64,000 bases of DNA. It comes from Streptomyces sp. B21-083 (GTDB lineage: Bacteria > Actinomycetota > Actinomycetes > Streptomycetales > Streptomycetaceae). The stretch covers positions 1,302,001 to 1,366,000 of the forward strand of contig NZ_JARUND010000002.1 of NCBI RefSeq assembly GCF_036898825.1. Direction: 5' to 3'. Both the position numbers and the translations under genes were made by a program. Position 1 is the stretch's first letter, and each line of letters starts with the position of its first letter. Below the pieces are notes generated by a model that was given only the letters and a program-made list of their open reading frames with translations, made no database searches and was not told the DNA's origin. Positions 40,160 to 49,800 of this stretch are shown one piece after another.

Positions 40160-42100
40160 CTACGTCTCTGTGGTCGGCAGCCACACGCGCATCGTCGAAG
40201 GGCCGCGGTTCGCCCAGGAGTTGTAGGGGACCAGGACGATTCCCGTGTGCTCGGCGGCGGAAACGGTGGCCCGGTCCAGTGGCCGGTAGGGCCACGCGGC
40301 GTCGACCGGACCGTCCTGTGCGACGAGTTCGCCCGGCGCGACGACGGTGCCGGCCGGTCCGTCTTCCGGCTCGGCGGACGGATCCACCCGTACGACGTCC
40401 ACCTCACGACCGTCCGGCAGGTCCACCGACTCGGCGCAGTAGACCAGCGGGCCACGCTGGACGGCGACCGTGCCGCGTACGGCGTCGATGCGCGGGTCCG
40501 GCTCGATCCATCGTGGCGCCACGGGCAGTTCGAGCCGGATCTCGTCGCCGGGACGGAAGACCCGGGTGACCTCGGCCGTGCCCGGGTCGACCGTACGACA
40601 GCCCCCGTCCGGGTCGACCAGGTAGGCCGTGGAGCCCTCCGTCCAGGCCGGGACGCGCAGCGACAGGGTCCAGGGGCGGACCGGGGGTGAGCGGTCGATC
40701 CGTACCGTGACGTTTCCGCCGGACGGGTAGTCGGTGCGGACGCGCAGGGCGACGGCGTGGCCGCCGGTGAGGGACGTGGTGATCTCCGCGTCGGCGTACT
40801 GGTGGAGCTGGATGCCCTGGTCGTCGGCCGTGGCCAGGTGGGCGGGGAGCTGAGCCAGGGTGCGTGCCACGTTGGTCGGGCAGCAGGACACCGCGAACCA
40901 GGGGGCGCGCAGGCTCGATTCGGCGCGCGGACTGACCGCGTCGGCGGCGGGTGCCGGGCCCCGATGGCGCCGGTGCAGGGTGTTGGCGTAGAAGAAGGAC
41001 CGGCCGTCCTCGGACGGGGAGGTGGCGATGACGTTGAACAGGGTCCGCTCGGCGAGGTCGGCGTAGCGGGGGTCGCCGGTGGCCAGGAGCAGCCGCCAGC
41101 TGAGCTGTACAGAGGCGACGCCGGCGCAGGTCTCCGAGTAGGCGCGGTCGGGCGGCAGGACGAAGTCGTCGCCGAATGCCTCGTCCCGGTGGTGCGAGCC
41201 CATACCGCCGGTCAGATAGGTGCGCCGGGCGACCGCCGCCTCCCACTGGCGTCCGACCGCCGCGAGCAGTTCCTCGTCCCCGGTCTCGACGGCCACGTCG
41301 ACCGCGCCGGACGCGAGGTAGAGGGCGCGGACGGCGTGGCCGCGCAGCACGGTGGCGTCCCGGACCGGGAGGTCGTCCTGGTGGTAGACGCGGCCGAACT
41401 CGCCGTCGGCGAGGGTGCCTTGGCCTCGGCGGTCGATGAACAGGGCGGCCTGGTCGAGGTAGCGCTCCTCGCCTGTCAGCCGGGCCAGTTCCACGAGGGC
41501 CGTCTCGATCTCCGCGTGACCGCAGACGCGCTCGATGCCGCCTCGGCCGAAGGTGGCGCAGATGTGGTCGGCGGCGCGTCGGGCGACCTTCGTCAGCTCG
41601 CCCTCGCCCTGGGTGCGGGCCTGGGCGACGCCTGCCTGGATCAGGTGCCCGTAGCAGTACAGTTCGTGACCCCATTCGAGGTCGCTGTAGCGGGGCTGCT
41701 GTCCGGGGTGGCCGAACGCGGTGTTCAGGTAGCCGTCCGGTTCTTGTGCGGAGGCGACGGCCTCGGTGAGCGCCGCGATGTCCTGGTCCAGCGTGGCTCC
41801 GCCACCGGTGCCCGTCTGCCAGGCCATCGCTTCGAGGAGTTTGTAGATCTCGGAGTCCGCGAACTCCCTTCCCCGCCGGCCCTGTTGGATACGGCCTTCG
41901 GCGACGGCACGGAAGTTGCCGGTCCAGCCGACGCGTTCCATCCAGTCGCGGCAGTGGGCGAGAGTGGCGGTGGCGTTGGTCTCCCGGCGCCGGTCCCAGA
42001 AGCCGCCGGTGATCCTGACCTCGTCGAGGCCCAGCGGACGCAGTCGTCCCCGGGTCGGTGCCACGGGCAGCACGGTCGACAACTCTCGGTTATCGCTCAC
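40160..42100 (-). CDS. GH127 beta-L-arabinofuranosidase (HypBA1-like), cytoplasmic
   Basis: The 646-residue protein has no signal peptide. Residues of the zinc-cysteine catalytic site are conserved with Bifidobacterium HypBA1: the putative acid/base Glu307 (RDEAFG), Glu323 and Cys325 (YSETCAG) and the Cys406-Cys407 pair (VSCCPTN), of which one is the nucleophile. Spacing from Glu307 to Glu323 equals that in HypBA1 (322 to 338). It would cleave imported beta-L-arabino-oligosaccharides. GTG at 42100 was chosen with AAAGG upstream; TTG at 42103 is the alternative. It lies between the permease and GH146-like genes in one operon. Confidence 0.92.
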   Translation of the reverse strand: MSDNRELSTVLPVAPTRGRLRPLGLDEVRITGGFWDRRRETNATATLAHCRDWMERVGWTGNFRAVAEGRIQQGRRGREFADSEIYKLLEAMAWQTGTGGGATLDQDIAALTEAVASAQEPDGYLNTAFGHPGQQPRYSDLEWGHELYCYGHLIQAGVAQARTQGEGELTKVARRAADHICATFGRGGIERVCGHAEIETALVELARLTGEERYLDQAALFIDRRGQGTLADGEFGRVYHQDDLPVRDATVLRGHAVRALYLASGAVDVAVETGDEELLAAVGRQWEAAVARRTYLTGGMGSHHRDEAFGDDFVLPPDRAYSETCAGVASVQLSWRLLLATGDPRYADLAERTLFNVIATSPSEDGRSFFYANTLHRRHRGPAPAADAVSPRAESSLRAPWFAVSCCPTNVARTLAQLPAHLATADDQGIQLHQYADAEITTSLTGGHAVALRVRTDYPSGGNVTVRIDRSPPVRPWTLSLRVPAWTEGSTAYLVDPDGGCRTVDPGTAEVTRVFRPGDEIRLELPVAPRWIEPDPRIDAVRGTVAVQRGPLVYCAESVDLPDGREVDVVRVDPSAEPEDGPAGTVVAPGELVAQDGPVDAAWPYRPLDRATVSAAEHTGIVLVPYNSWANRGPSTMRVWLPTTET

Positions 42101-42125
42101 CAATTGATGCCTTTCTTCCGGTTGG

Positions 42126-42947
42126 TCAGCCCTTCAGCGCGCCCGACATGAAGCCTCGTACGTAGTGCCGTTGCAGCAGCAGGAAGAGGAGGAGACAGGG
42201 CACGGCGAGGACCACCACTCCGGCTTCGGTGGCGCCGTAGTCGACCGCACCCATGCTCTGTTGGCGCAGGTTCGCCACGGCCAGCGGCAGGGGTGCCTTC
42301 TCGCTGTCGGAGATGAGAATCAGCGGGGCGATGAAGTCGTTCCAGGCGGCGAGGAACGCGAAGAGCCCCACGGTGATCAGCCCTGGACGTACCGCCGGGA
42401 GCAGGATCCGGCGCAGTGCGCCCGCCGTGCCGCAGCCGTCGACGAGCGCCGACTCCTCCAGTTCGCGGGGTACCGCCTCGAAGGAGATCCGCATCATGAA
42501 GGTGGCGAACGGCAGTTGGAACATGGCCAGGACGAGGCTCAGTCCGACCAGCGAGTTCTGGAGGTGGAGCCGGCCGAGCAGTACGTAGAGGGGGATGAGG
42601 AGGGTGGCGTACGGGACCATGAGGATGGCCAGCGTCAGCAGGAACAGCAGGTTCTTGCCGGGGAAGTCGAAGCGGGCGAAGGCGTAGCCGCCCAGCAGGG
42701 ACACCCCGAGGGTCAGGGCGACGGTGAGCGCGGAGACGACGGTGCTGTTCAGGAAGTACTGCCACAGACCCGCGTCGTAGTGGAGCAGGGTGCGGTAGTT
42801 GCCGAGGCCGTAGCCGGACTCCTGTGCGGTGCCGGGTTGGCCGCTGACCGAGGCCCAGGCGTTCCACACCAGGGGGAAGAGGAAGATGACGGCCAGTCCT
42901 CCGGCGACGACGTAGTAGGGCGTACGGCCGAGGGCGCGGGTCAGCAC
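42126..42947 (-). CDS. Sugar ABC transporter permease (MalG-type)
   Basis: The 273-residue CUT1 inner-membrane protein has six predicted membrane segments and an EAA loop (ELEESALVDGCGTAGALRRILLP in part). GTG start follows AAGGGAG. It pairs with the MalF-type permease encoded 28 bp upstream and the lipoprotein before it. No ATPase gene is in the operon; in Streptomyces the shared ATPase MsiK commonly serves such importers. Confidence 0.92.
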   Translation of the reverse strand: MLTRALGRTPYYVVAGGLAVIFLFPLVWNAWASVSGQPGTAQESGYGLGNYRTLLHYDAGLWQYFLNSTVVSALTVALTLGVSLLGGYAFARFDFPGKNLLFLLTLAILMVPYATLLIPLYVLLGRLHLQNSLVGLSLVLAMFQLPFATFMMRISFEAVPRELEESALVDGCGTAGALRRILLPAVRPGLITVGLFAFLAAWNDFIAPLILISDSEKAPLPLAVANLRQQSMGAVDYGATEAGVVVLAVPCLLLFLLLQRHYVRGFMSGALKG

Positions 42948-42975
42948 CGTGGGCTCCCTTCCGATGGCAGACAGC

Positions 42976-43935
42976 TCATGATTCGTCGGCGCGGCCCAGG
43001 CCGCGGAACTGGAGGGCGTTGAGCAGGAGCAGTACGCCGAGCACGATCACCGAAAGGGCCGCCGCCGTACCGAGGTTCATCCGCTGGAAGGCCTCGCGGT
43101 AGATCAACTGGACGACGGTGACCGTGCTGTTGTCCGGTCCGCCCTTGGTGAGGACGAAGAACTGGTCGAAGGCGAGCAGTGATCCGGTCACGCAGAGGAG
43201 CAGTGTCAGCGCCAGGGACGGGCGCAGCAGCGGCAGGGTGATGGAGCGGAAGATCTGGCCGCGGCTCGCGCCGTCCATCCGGGCCGCCTCGAACACCTCG
43301 TGGGGGATGCGCTGGAGGCCCACGAGGAGGATCAGCATGTAGAACCCGGCGAACTTCCAGACGATGAGGAACACCGTCGAGAGAAGAGCGGAGGTCGGGG
43401 TGCCGAGGAAGGAGACCGGGTCGTCGACGAGGCCCAGGTTTTCCAGAATGCGGCTGAGAGGTCCGGTGGTGGGGCTGTACAGGCCCCAGAAGAGCAGGGA
43501 CGCGGAGGCGAGGCCGAGGGCGCCGGGCAGGAAGTAGACCGTGCGGAAGAAGCCCGCCCCCGGACGGGACTCCTGCACCAGCAGGGCGAGGAGAAGGGCG
43601 AGGCCGAGGAGGACGACCGTGACGATCACGGTGTAGAGGAGCGTGAAGCGGACCGCCGGCCAGAAGAGGGTGGTGTCGGTGGCGTCGGTGTAGTTCTCGG
43701 GGGCGTTGACACCTCGGTCGCCGGCCAGGAGCGGCCAGTCGTTGAGGGACATCTGGCCGACGAGGAGCAGGGGGAGCAGGAAGAAGACGGTGACGAACAC
43801 TGCCGTGGGGGCGGCGTAGGCGAGGCCCTGGGTTTTGCGGGAGGTCCACCATCGGCGGGCCGGCGTGCGCGTTCCAGGGCTCACCGGTGGGTCCCGGTGC
43901 GCGGGCGCCGTTCGGTTGGGCGCCTTCACGGGCAT
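42976..43935 (-). CDS. Sugar ABC transporter permease (MalF-type)
   Basis: The 319-residue CUT1 permease has a basic N-terminal tail, six membrane segments and the EAA loop HEVFEAARMDGASRGQIFRSI (in part). ATG at 43935 has AAGGGAG at ideal spacing, so the longer frame was trimmed. It is separated from the upstream binding-protein gene by 120 bp containing a hairpin-rich repeat, which may lower permease expression relative to the binding protein. Confidence 0.92.
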   Translation of the reverse strand: MPVKAPNRTAPAHRDPPVSPGTRTPARRWWTSRKTQGLAYAAPTAVFVTVFFLLPLLLVGQMSLNDWPLLAGDRGVNAPENYTDATDTTLFWPAVRFTLLYTVIVTVVLLGLALLLALLVQESRPGAGFFRTVYFLPGALGLASASLLFWGLYSPTTGPLSRILENLGLVDDPVSFLGTPTSALLSTVFLIVWKFAGFYMLILLVGLQRIPHEVFEAARMDGASRGQIFRSITLPLLRPSLALTLLLCVTGSLLAFDQFFVLTKGGPDNSTVTVVQLIYREAFQRMNLGTAAALSVIVLGVLLLLNALQFRGLGRADES

Positions 43936-43964
43936 GGGTCTCCCTTTCGGTGCGGGTGGGTGGG

Positions 43965-44052
43965 GGCTGGTCGCGCCCACGCGGCGGAGCCGCCCAAAGT
44001 CACAGCCCCGCGCCCCTGAACAGCGGGCTGCGCCCCTGCTGTTCAGGGGTGC
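43965..44052. repeat. Streptomyces-type dispersed intergenic repeat with hairpin
   Basis: The stretch beginning GGCTGGTCGCGCCCACGCGG and continuing through GGAGCCGC...CAGCCCCGCGCCCCTGAA resembles an intergenic element I have seen repeated in many Streptomyces genomes. Its right part forms a 12-bp stem (44012-44024 with 44038-44050, plus a G-U pair). It lies between the binding-protein and permease genes and may attenuate or stabilise the transcript. Confidence 0.6.
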
Positions 44053-44055
44053 AGC

Positions 44056-45390
44056 TCAGTCCGCCAGTGACGCGCTCACCGCGTCGTTGTCCTTGTCCAC
44101 GTTCGATCCGTCGCCGAAGACGGCGTCGCGCATCAGGGTCAGCCAGGGCCCGTTGGGGTCGTTGAACGTCTGGCCGAACTTCAGGGCGTACGGGGTCCGG
44201 CCGTCCGCCACCAGCTGGTTGATGGTCACCAGCCGTGGGTCGGCCTTGGAGTACTTGTTGGAGGCGAGGTCGGTGCGTGCCACCACGTCCTTGTGGGCGG
44301 CGACCACGTCGACCTGCGCCTGGTCGCCGAGGGACCAGGCGAGGAAGTTCCAGGCCTGGTCGGCCGACTTGCTGGTGGCGGAGATGCCGATGGCGTCGCC
44401 GCCGACGAAGGTGGACCTGCCGCCGTCGGGTCCGGGGATGGGCGCGACGCCGAGGTCCAGGTTCTTGGGCATCAGCCCGAGGGTGGTCGAGGGCATCGGC
44501 ATGACCCCGACCTGTCCCTTCGGGAAGACGCCGGTCCAGGTGGCGCCGGTCTCGTCGCGGGCGCCGGGGGCGACGATGTCGTCCTTGACCCAGCCGCGGT
44601 AGGTGTCGTAGACCTTCTTGGCCGTGGCGGAGGCCAGGGTCGCCTCGGTGCCGTCCTTGTTCAGCACGTCCTGGCCCGCTGCCCAGATGGACGGCCACCA
44701 GGTGAAGACACCGCAGCCGCCGCAGTTGCCGCCGAAGAAGGTGCCGTTGACACCACCGCCGAGCGCGTCCACGGCGCGGGCCTGCTGGTCCCACTCGGCG
44801 AGGGTGGTGGGCGGCTTCTCCGGGTCGAGCTTCGCCTTCCGGTAGAGGTCCTTGTTGTAGAAGAGCACCGACAGATCGAGGGTGTGCGGGACGACGTACT
44901 TCCGGCCCTCGTACGTGCCGGCCTTGATGTGCGACTGAGCGAGGCTGTCGGCGAAGGGCAGGGCGTCGATACGGTCGGTGAGGTCGGCGAAGAGTCCGCT
45001 GGAGGTGTAGTTCGGGACGAACACCACGTCGGAGGCGAAGAGGTCGGGCAGGTCCTTGGCCCCGGCCGCCGCGCCCACCTTGGCCTGGTAGTCGTCGGTG
45101 GGGATGACGGTCAGCTCGATCCGGTTCTTGTGGCCCGCGTTGTACGCCTTGACCAGGGCCTCGCTCTGCGGCCGGGTCGCCGCCCGGGTCCACATCGTCA
45201 GCGTGGCGCCGTCGTCGGTGCCCGTGGCACCGGCCGCTCCCCCGCCGCCTCCTCCCCCGCCGTCCGAGCCGTCGTTCCCGGCGGCGCAGGCCGTGACCAG
45301 GCTCGCGGCGGCGAGAACCGCGACGGCACCGGTGGCGAGTCTGCGAAGGCGTCCACGTCCGTGTCCACGTGGGCCGGTCGTGCTCCCCAT
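44056..45390 (-). CDS. Sugar ABC transporter substrate-binding lipoprotein
   Basis: The 444-residue family-1 extracellular binding protein has a lipobox (SLVTAC) and a Gly-rich linker, then the two-lobed domain (LTMWTRAATRPQSEALVKAYN, VPHTLDLSVLFYNKDLYRKA in parts). A GGNCGGCG segment suggests a disulfide. ATG at 45390 follows GAGGGGG. First gene of the operon with two permeases and two beta-L-arabinofuranosidases, so arabinose-containing oligosaccharides are the likely cargo. It has a recognisable promoter and operator upstream and a divergent LacI gene. Confidence 0.92.
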   Translation of the reverse strand: MGSTTGPRGHGRGRLRRLATGAVAVLAAASLVTACAAGNDGSDGGGGGGGGAAGATGTDDGATLTMWTRAATRPQSEALVKAYNAGHKNRIELTVIPTDDYQAKVGAAAGAKDLPDLFASDVVFVPNYTSSGLFADLTDRIDALPFADSLAQSHIKAGTYEGRKYVVPHTLDLSVLFYNKDLYRKAKLDPEKPPTTLAEWDQQARAVDALGGGVNGTFFGGNCGGCGVFTWWPSIWAAGQDVLNKDGTEATLASATAKKVYDTYRGWVKDDIVAPGARDETGATWTGVFPKGQVGVMPMPSTTLGLMPKNLDLGVAPIPGPDGGRSTFVGGDAIGISATSKSADQAWNFLAWSLGDQAQVDVVAAHKDVVARTDLASNKYSKADPRLVTINQLVADGRTPYALKFGQTFNDPNGPWLTLMRDAVFGDGSNVDKDNDAVSASLAD

Positions 45391-45440
45391 AACGATCCCC
45401 CTCGTGTGGGTTCTGCTGGGTGCTGCGCCGAAAAGAAGCC

Positions 45441-45484
45441 GAAAAGGCTTTCTGAAAGTAGGGACTCGGCTCACTGCCCGTCAA
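45441..45484 (-). promoter_or_regulatory. Promoter and LacI operator of the arabinoside importer operon
   Basis: On the minus strand: TTGACG (45484-45479), an 18-bp spacer, TACTTT (45460-45455), then GAAAGCCTTTTC (45452-45441), an imperfect palindrome. Architecture equals that at 34.5 and 46.7 kb. It is the probable target of the divergent LacI regulator. Confidence 0.68.
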
Positions 45485-45618
45485 TCCCCTTGCACAGAAG
45501 GGAAGCCGGAGCTCGGCATGGACGTCCGCCGAAAACTGCGGAAGTACGCGGAACGCGCCTGGACCGAAACAACTCGCGTACGGTTTACGCACGCAGGGCG
45601 AGAGAAGGAGTTCACCCC

Positions 45619-46647
45619 ATGGCACAGGCCACCGGCCCCTCTCGTTCGCAGCCCACCACACTCAGCGACGTGGCCCGGCTGGCGGGCGTGTCCATCGCCA
45701 CCGCGTCCAAGGCCCTCAACGGCCGGAGTCAAGTGCGCGCCGAGACCCGGCAGCGGGTCGTCGACGCGGCCGAGCGGCTGTCGTTCCGCCCCAACCAGCT
45801 GGCCCGCGGCCTGCTCGCCGGGCGAACCGGCACGGTCGGGCTGCTCACCAGCGACCTGGAGGGCCGGTTCAGCATCCCGATCCTGATGGGCGCCGAGGAC
45901 GCCTTCGGGGCGGGCGAGGTCGCCGTGTTCCTCTGCGACGCCCGCGGGGACGCGATCCGCGAACAGCACCATGTCAGGGCGCTGCTTGGGCGCCGCGTGG
46001 ACGGCCTGATCGTGGTGGGCAGCCGGACCGATCCGCGTCCCTCCCTGGGCCCTGAACTGCCGGTCCCGGTCGTCTACGCGTACGCCCCCTCGGACGATCC
46101 GGCCGATCTGTCCATCGTCCCCGACAGCGTCGACGCGGGCCGGATCGCCGTGGCACACCTGCTGGCGTGCGGCCGTACCCGGATCGCGCACATCACCGGC
46201 GACCCCGGCTATCTCGCGGCGCGCGAGCGGGCCGAGGGCGCCCTGGCCGCGCTCGCCGACGCCGGTCTGGTCCCGGTCGAGGAACCGCGGTTCGGGGCCT
46301 GGTCGGAGGGCTGGGGGCGGGCGGCCACCGCGCTGCTCCTGGACCGGCACCCCGAGGTCGACGCCGTGCTGTGCGGCAACGACCAGATAGCGCGCGGGGT
46401 CATGGAGGTCCTGCGCGAGCGTGGCCGGCGGGTGCCGGAGGACGTGTCGGTCATGGGCTTCGACGACTGGCACGTCCTGACCTCCGGCTCCCGACCGCCG
46501 CTGACCAGCGTCGACCTGAACCTCGAAGAGGTCGGGCGGGCCGCCGCGCACGCCCTGTTCAGCGCGATCGGCGGGGTGCGGCGCTCGGGGACGGAGGCCC
46601 TGCCCTGCCGGGTCGTCATCAGGGGCTCGACAGCGCCTCTGTCCTGA
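45619..46647 (+). CDS. LacI-family repressor, divergent to the arabinoside importer operon
   Basis: The 342-residue regulator has an N-terminal HTH and hinge (TLSDVARLAGVSIATASKALNG, then NQLARGLL) and a periplasmic-binding-protein-like effector domain ending DVSVMGFDDWHVLTSGSRPPLTSVDL in segments. ATG at 45619 follows AAGGAG. The unusual IATASKAL recognition helix differs from the second LacI protein of the window, consistent with the two distinct operator types seen. It probably represses the importer operon, the HExxH gene and the (alpha/alpha)6 hydrolase gene until an arabino- or galacto-oligosaccharide binds. Confidence 0.92.
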   Translation: MAQATGPSRSQPTTLSDVARLAGVSIATASKALNGRSQVRAETRQRVVDAAERLSFRPNQLARGLLAGRTGTVGLLTSDLEGRFSIPILMGAEDAFGAGEVAVFLCDARGDAIREQHHVRALLGRRVDGLIVVGSRTDPRPSLGPELPVPVVYAYAPSDDPADLSIVPDSVDAGRIAVAHLLACGRTRIAHITGDPGYLAARERAEGALAALADAGLVPVEEPRFGAWSEGWGRAATALLLDRHPEVDAVLCGNDQIARGVMEVLRERGRRVPEDVSVMGFDDWHVLTSGSRPPLTSVDLNLEEVGRAAAHALFSAIGGVRRSGTEALPCRVVIRGSTAPLS

Positions 46648-46736
46648 ACCGCGTCCGTGTCACCGCCTTGAGCCGCGCCCGTGTGCTGAACCGGACAAGC
46701 CGCCGCCCCGGCGAACTCGGGTCTCACCGAGCCCTC

Positions 46737-46778
46737 TTGACACATCATCAGCTCGCTCCTACGTTGCGAAAACCTTTC
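46737..46778 (+). promoter_or_regulatory. Promoter and LacI operator of the (alpha/alpha)6 hydrolase gene
   Basis: TTGACA (46737-46742), a 17-bp spacer and TACGTT (46760-46765) form a near-consensus housekeeping promoter. The palindrome GAAAACCTTTC (46768-46778) directly follows and would block initiation when bound. Confidence 0.7.
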
Positions 46779-46865
46779 AGGTCCGTTTTCCGTGCTCTTC
46801 GGGTTCATGAACGTCGGCGCCATCGCGACCACACGTCTGTCAGGCAACGGGACAGGGAGCCTCCG

Positions 46866-49800
46866 ATGAGAAGACCGCACGCCTTACTGTCACGACGCCG
46901 GCGCACGAGGTACCTCCTCGTCGCCCTGCTGCTCACCTTCGCCTCCGTCCTCACCGCGCCCCCGGCCGCCGCCGCGCAGACCATCGGGTTCCCCACGTTC
47001 AGCGGCCCCGCGGTCCCGGCCCCGCCCGTCGCCCAGACCACCGGCGACATGATGAAGGCCATCTACGACGCGGAGAGTTCCGGCACCGACTTCTGGATGG
47101 ACCGGCTGCTGGCCCGCAGCGGCGACGACCCGGCCGGCCCCTGGCTGATGAGCCGGGGCCGCGCACTGTTCATGAAGACCCACGACCCGGCGATACTCGG
47201 TTTCGGTGGCCACGTCGCCTACTGGGAGAGCGTCAACGACCAGAACGCGTACAGCATCGCCATCAGCCCGGGTACCTTCACCGAGCAGGTCTCCCAACGC
47301 CGGCAGATGCCCAGCCACTGGAACAGTGTGCACACCAGCGGCTCGGTCACGGTCAACCAGACCAAGTTCATCACCGAGAACAACGTCGCCGTGACCAACC
47401 TGTCGATCAAGAACAACGGCAGCGGCTCGACCACCCTGCAACTGCGGGCGACCTCGCCGTACGCCACCACGGGCACCGGCAGCGAGCTGACCGGCCAGGC
47501 CGGCGCCTACAACAACCTGACCACCCTCCGCCCCCGCATCACCGGCGACGGATTCACGGTCACCAACGGCGGCCTCAACCGCTCCGTGACGATCGCGGCC
47601 GGAGCGACAGTGACCGCCAAGGTGGTGATGGGCTTCGTCACCGACGAGATCCCCCAGTCGCTCACCGAGTACAACGCCTACGCGGGCTACTCGAACGCGA
47701 CCGCCTTCGCGACACACGTCAGGGCCTACAACCTGTGGTGGGCGCAGAACGTGCCCTACATCGACGTACCCGAACCGGCGATCAAGAAGAGCATCTACTA
47801 CCGCTGGTGGCTGATGCGCTTCAACAACCTGGACGCCGACATCCCAGGCCAGACCTTCCAGTTCCCGACGTCGACCGAGGGCGTCCTCGGCTACAACAAC
47901 GCGATCGCGCTGACGCAGCCGATGCACATCGACGACCTGAAGTATCTGCGCGACCCGGCCTACGCGTACGGGGACTGGCTGAGCGTCGGTCAGACCTCCA
48001 AGGGCGGCCGCTTCCTGGACAATCCGGGTGACCCGGAGAACTGGTCCAACAGCTACACCCAGTACATCGCCGAGGCGGCCTGGAAGAGCTACCAGCTCCA
48101 CGGCGGCCAGCCGGCCATCGCCGCCAACCTCGCGCGCTACGCGGAGGGCGACGTCAAGGGGCAACTCGCCACCTACGACCACGACAACAACAAGCTGATC
48201 GAGTACGACTGGGGTGCGCTGACCGGCAACGACGCCGACGCGGTCTCGTTCCACTGGAAGCCCGGCAACATGGACCGCGCCGAGTCCGCCTACCAGTACA
48301 GCGGCGCGCTGGCCGCCGCGCAGGCCTACGACGCGATCGGCAACACGGCCAAGGCGAACGAGATGCGGACGCTCGCGACGCAGATCAAGGACGCCATCGT
48401 CAACGTGCTGTGGAATCCGAACCGGCAGTTGTTCGAGCACCGGCTCAAGTCGACGAACGAGTGGGTGCCCTGGAAGGAGATCAACAACTACTACCCGTTC
48501 TCGGTCGGCGCCGTCCCCAACACGGCGACGTACAAGCAGGCCCTGCGGCTGTTCGACGACCCGGCGCAGTACCCGATCTTCCCCTTCTACACGGCCAACC
48601 AGGTCGACAAGAAGGCGGCGGCCGACGCCGGCGAGCCCGGTTCGAACAACTTCTCCACCATCAACTCCACGGTGCAGTTCCGGCTGTACTCCTCGGTGCT
48701 GCGCAACTACCCCAACTCGTGGATGAACGCGACCGACTACAAGAAGCTCCTGTACTGGAACGCCTGGGCGCAGTACGTCGGCGGCAACACCCAGTGGCCC
48801 GACGCCAACGAGTTCTGGGCCGACTGGAACGGCAGCTCCATCGACTACCGGTCCTGGATCCACCACAACATCCTGGGCAGCAGCAACTGGACGGTGATCG
48901 AGGACGTCGCGGGGCTTCGGTCGCGCAACGACGCCAAGGTGGAGCTCTCGCCGATCGACATCGGCTGGGACCACTTCACCGTCAACAACCTCCGCTACCG
49001 CAACGCCGACCTGTCCATCGTCTGGGACGACCCGGCCGACGGTGTGGTGCGCTACCCGGGCATCCCGGAGGGCTACTCGATCTACGTCAACGGCAACCGG
49101 GCCGCCACCGTCAACTCCCTGGTGCCCTTCACCTGGGACCCGGCCACCGGTGACGTCACCACGAGCGGCACGGTCGGCTTCCACACGGCGGTCGCCGGAC
49201 TCCAGGCCCCCAACCAGGTCGTCCAGAGCAGTCCCCGGATGGTCGACATGCTCGCCAAGGCCGGCGTCGACCTCACCGCCGACCTGACCAACCTGGCCTC
49301 CGGGGCGACGACTTCGGCCTCCTACACCGGGTCGGGCAGCTCGGTCTCGGGCGCGGTCGACGGCTACCCCACCAACGAACCGTTCTGGGGCGCCGGCGGC
49401 TCCCCCAACAGCCAGGACTGGTACGAGCTGAACTTCGGTGCCGCGCGCACGCTGAACGAGGTGCGCCTGTACTTCAAGGACAGCCGGCCGGCCAGTACGA
49501 CCTACCGGGCGCCGTCCGCGTACAACATCCAGTACTACGACGGCAGTTCATGGGTGAACGCGCCCAGCCAGACCAAGACCCCGACCGCGCCGCGCGCCAA
49601 CTACAACCTGGTGCGGTTCCCGGCGATCACCGCCCAGCGCATCCGCGTCCTGGCAACCAACGCCTCCGGCGCCAAGACGGGCCTGACCGAGGTGAAGGTG
49701 TTCAACCGTGGCGGTGTCCAGCCACCGCAGCCACCGGCCAACCAGGCGTCCTCCGCGACAGCGTCCGCGTCGTACACCTCCGCCTGGGAGAGCGTCGCCG

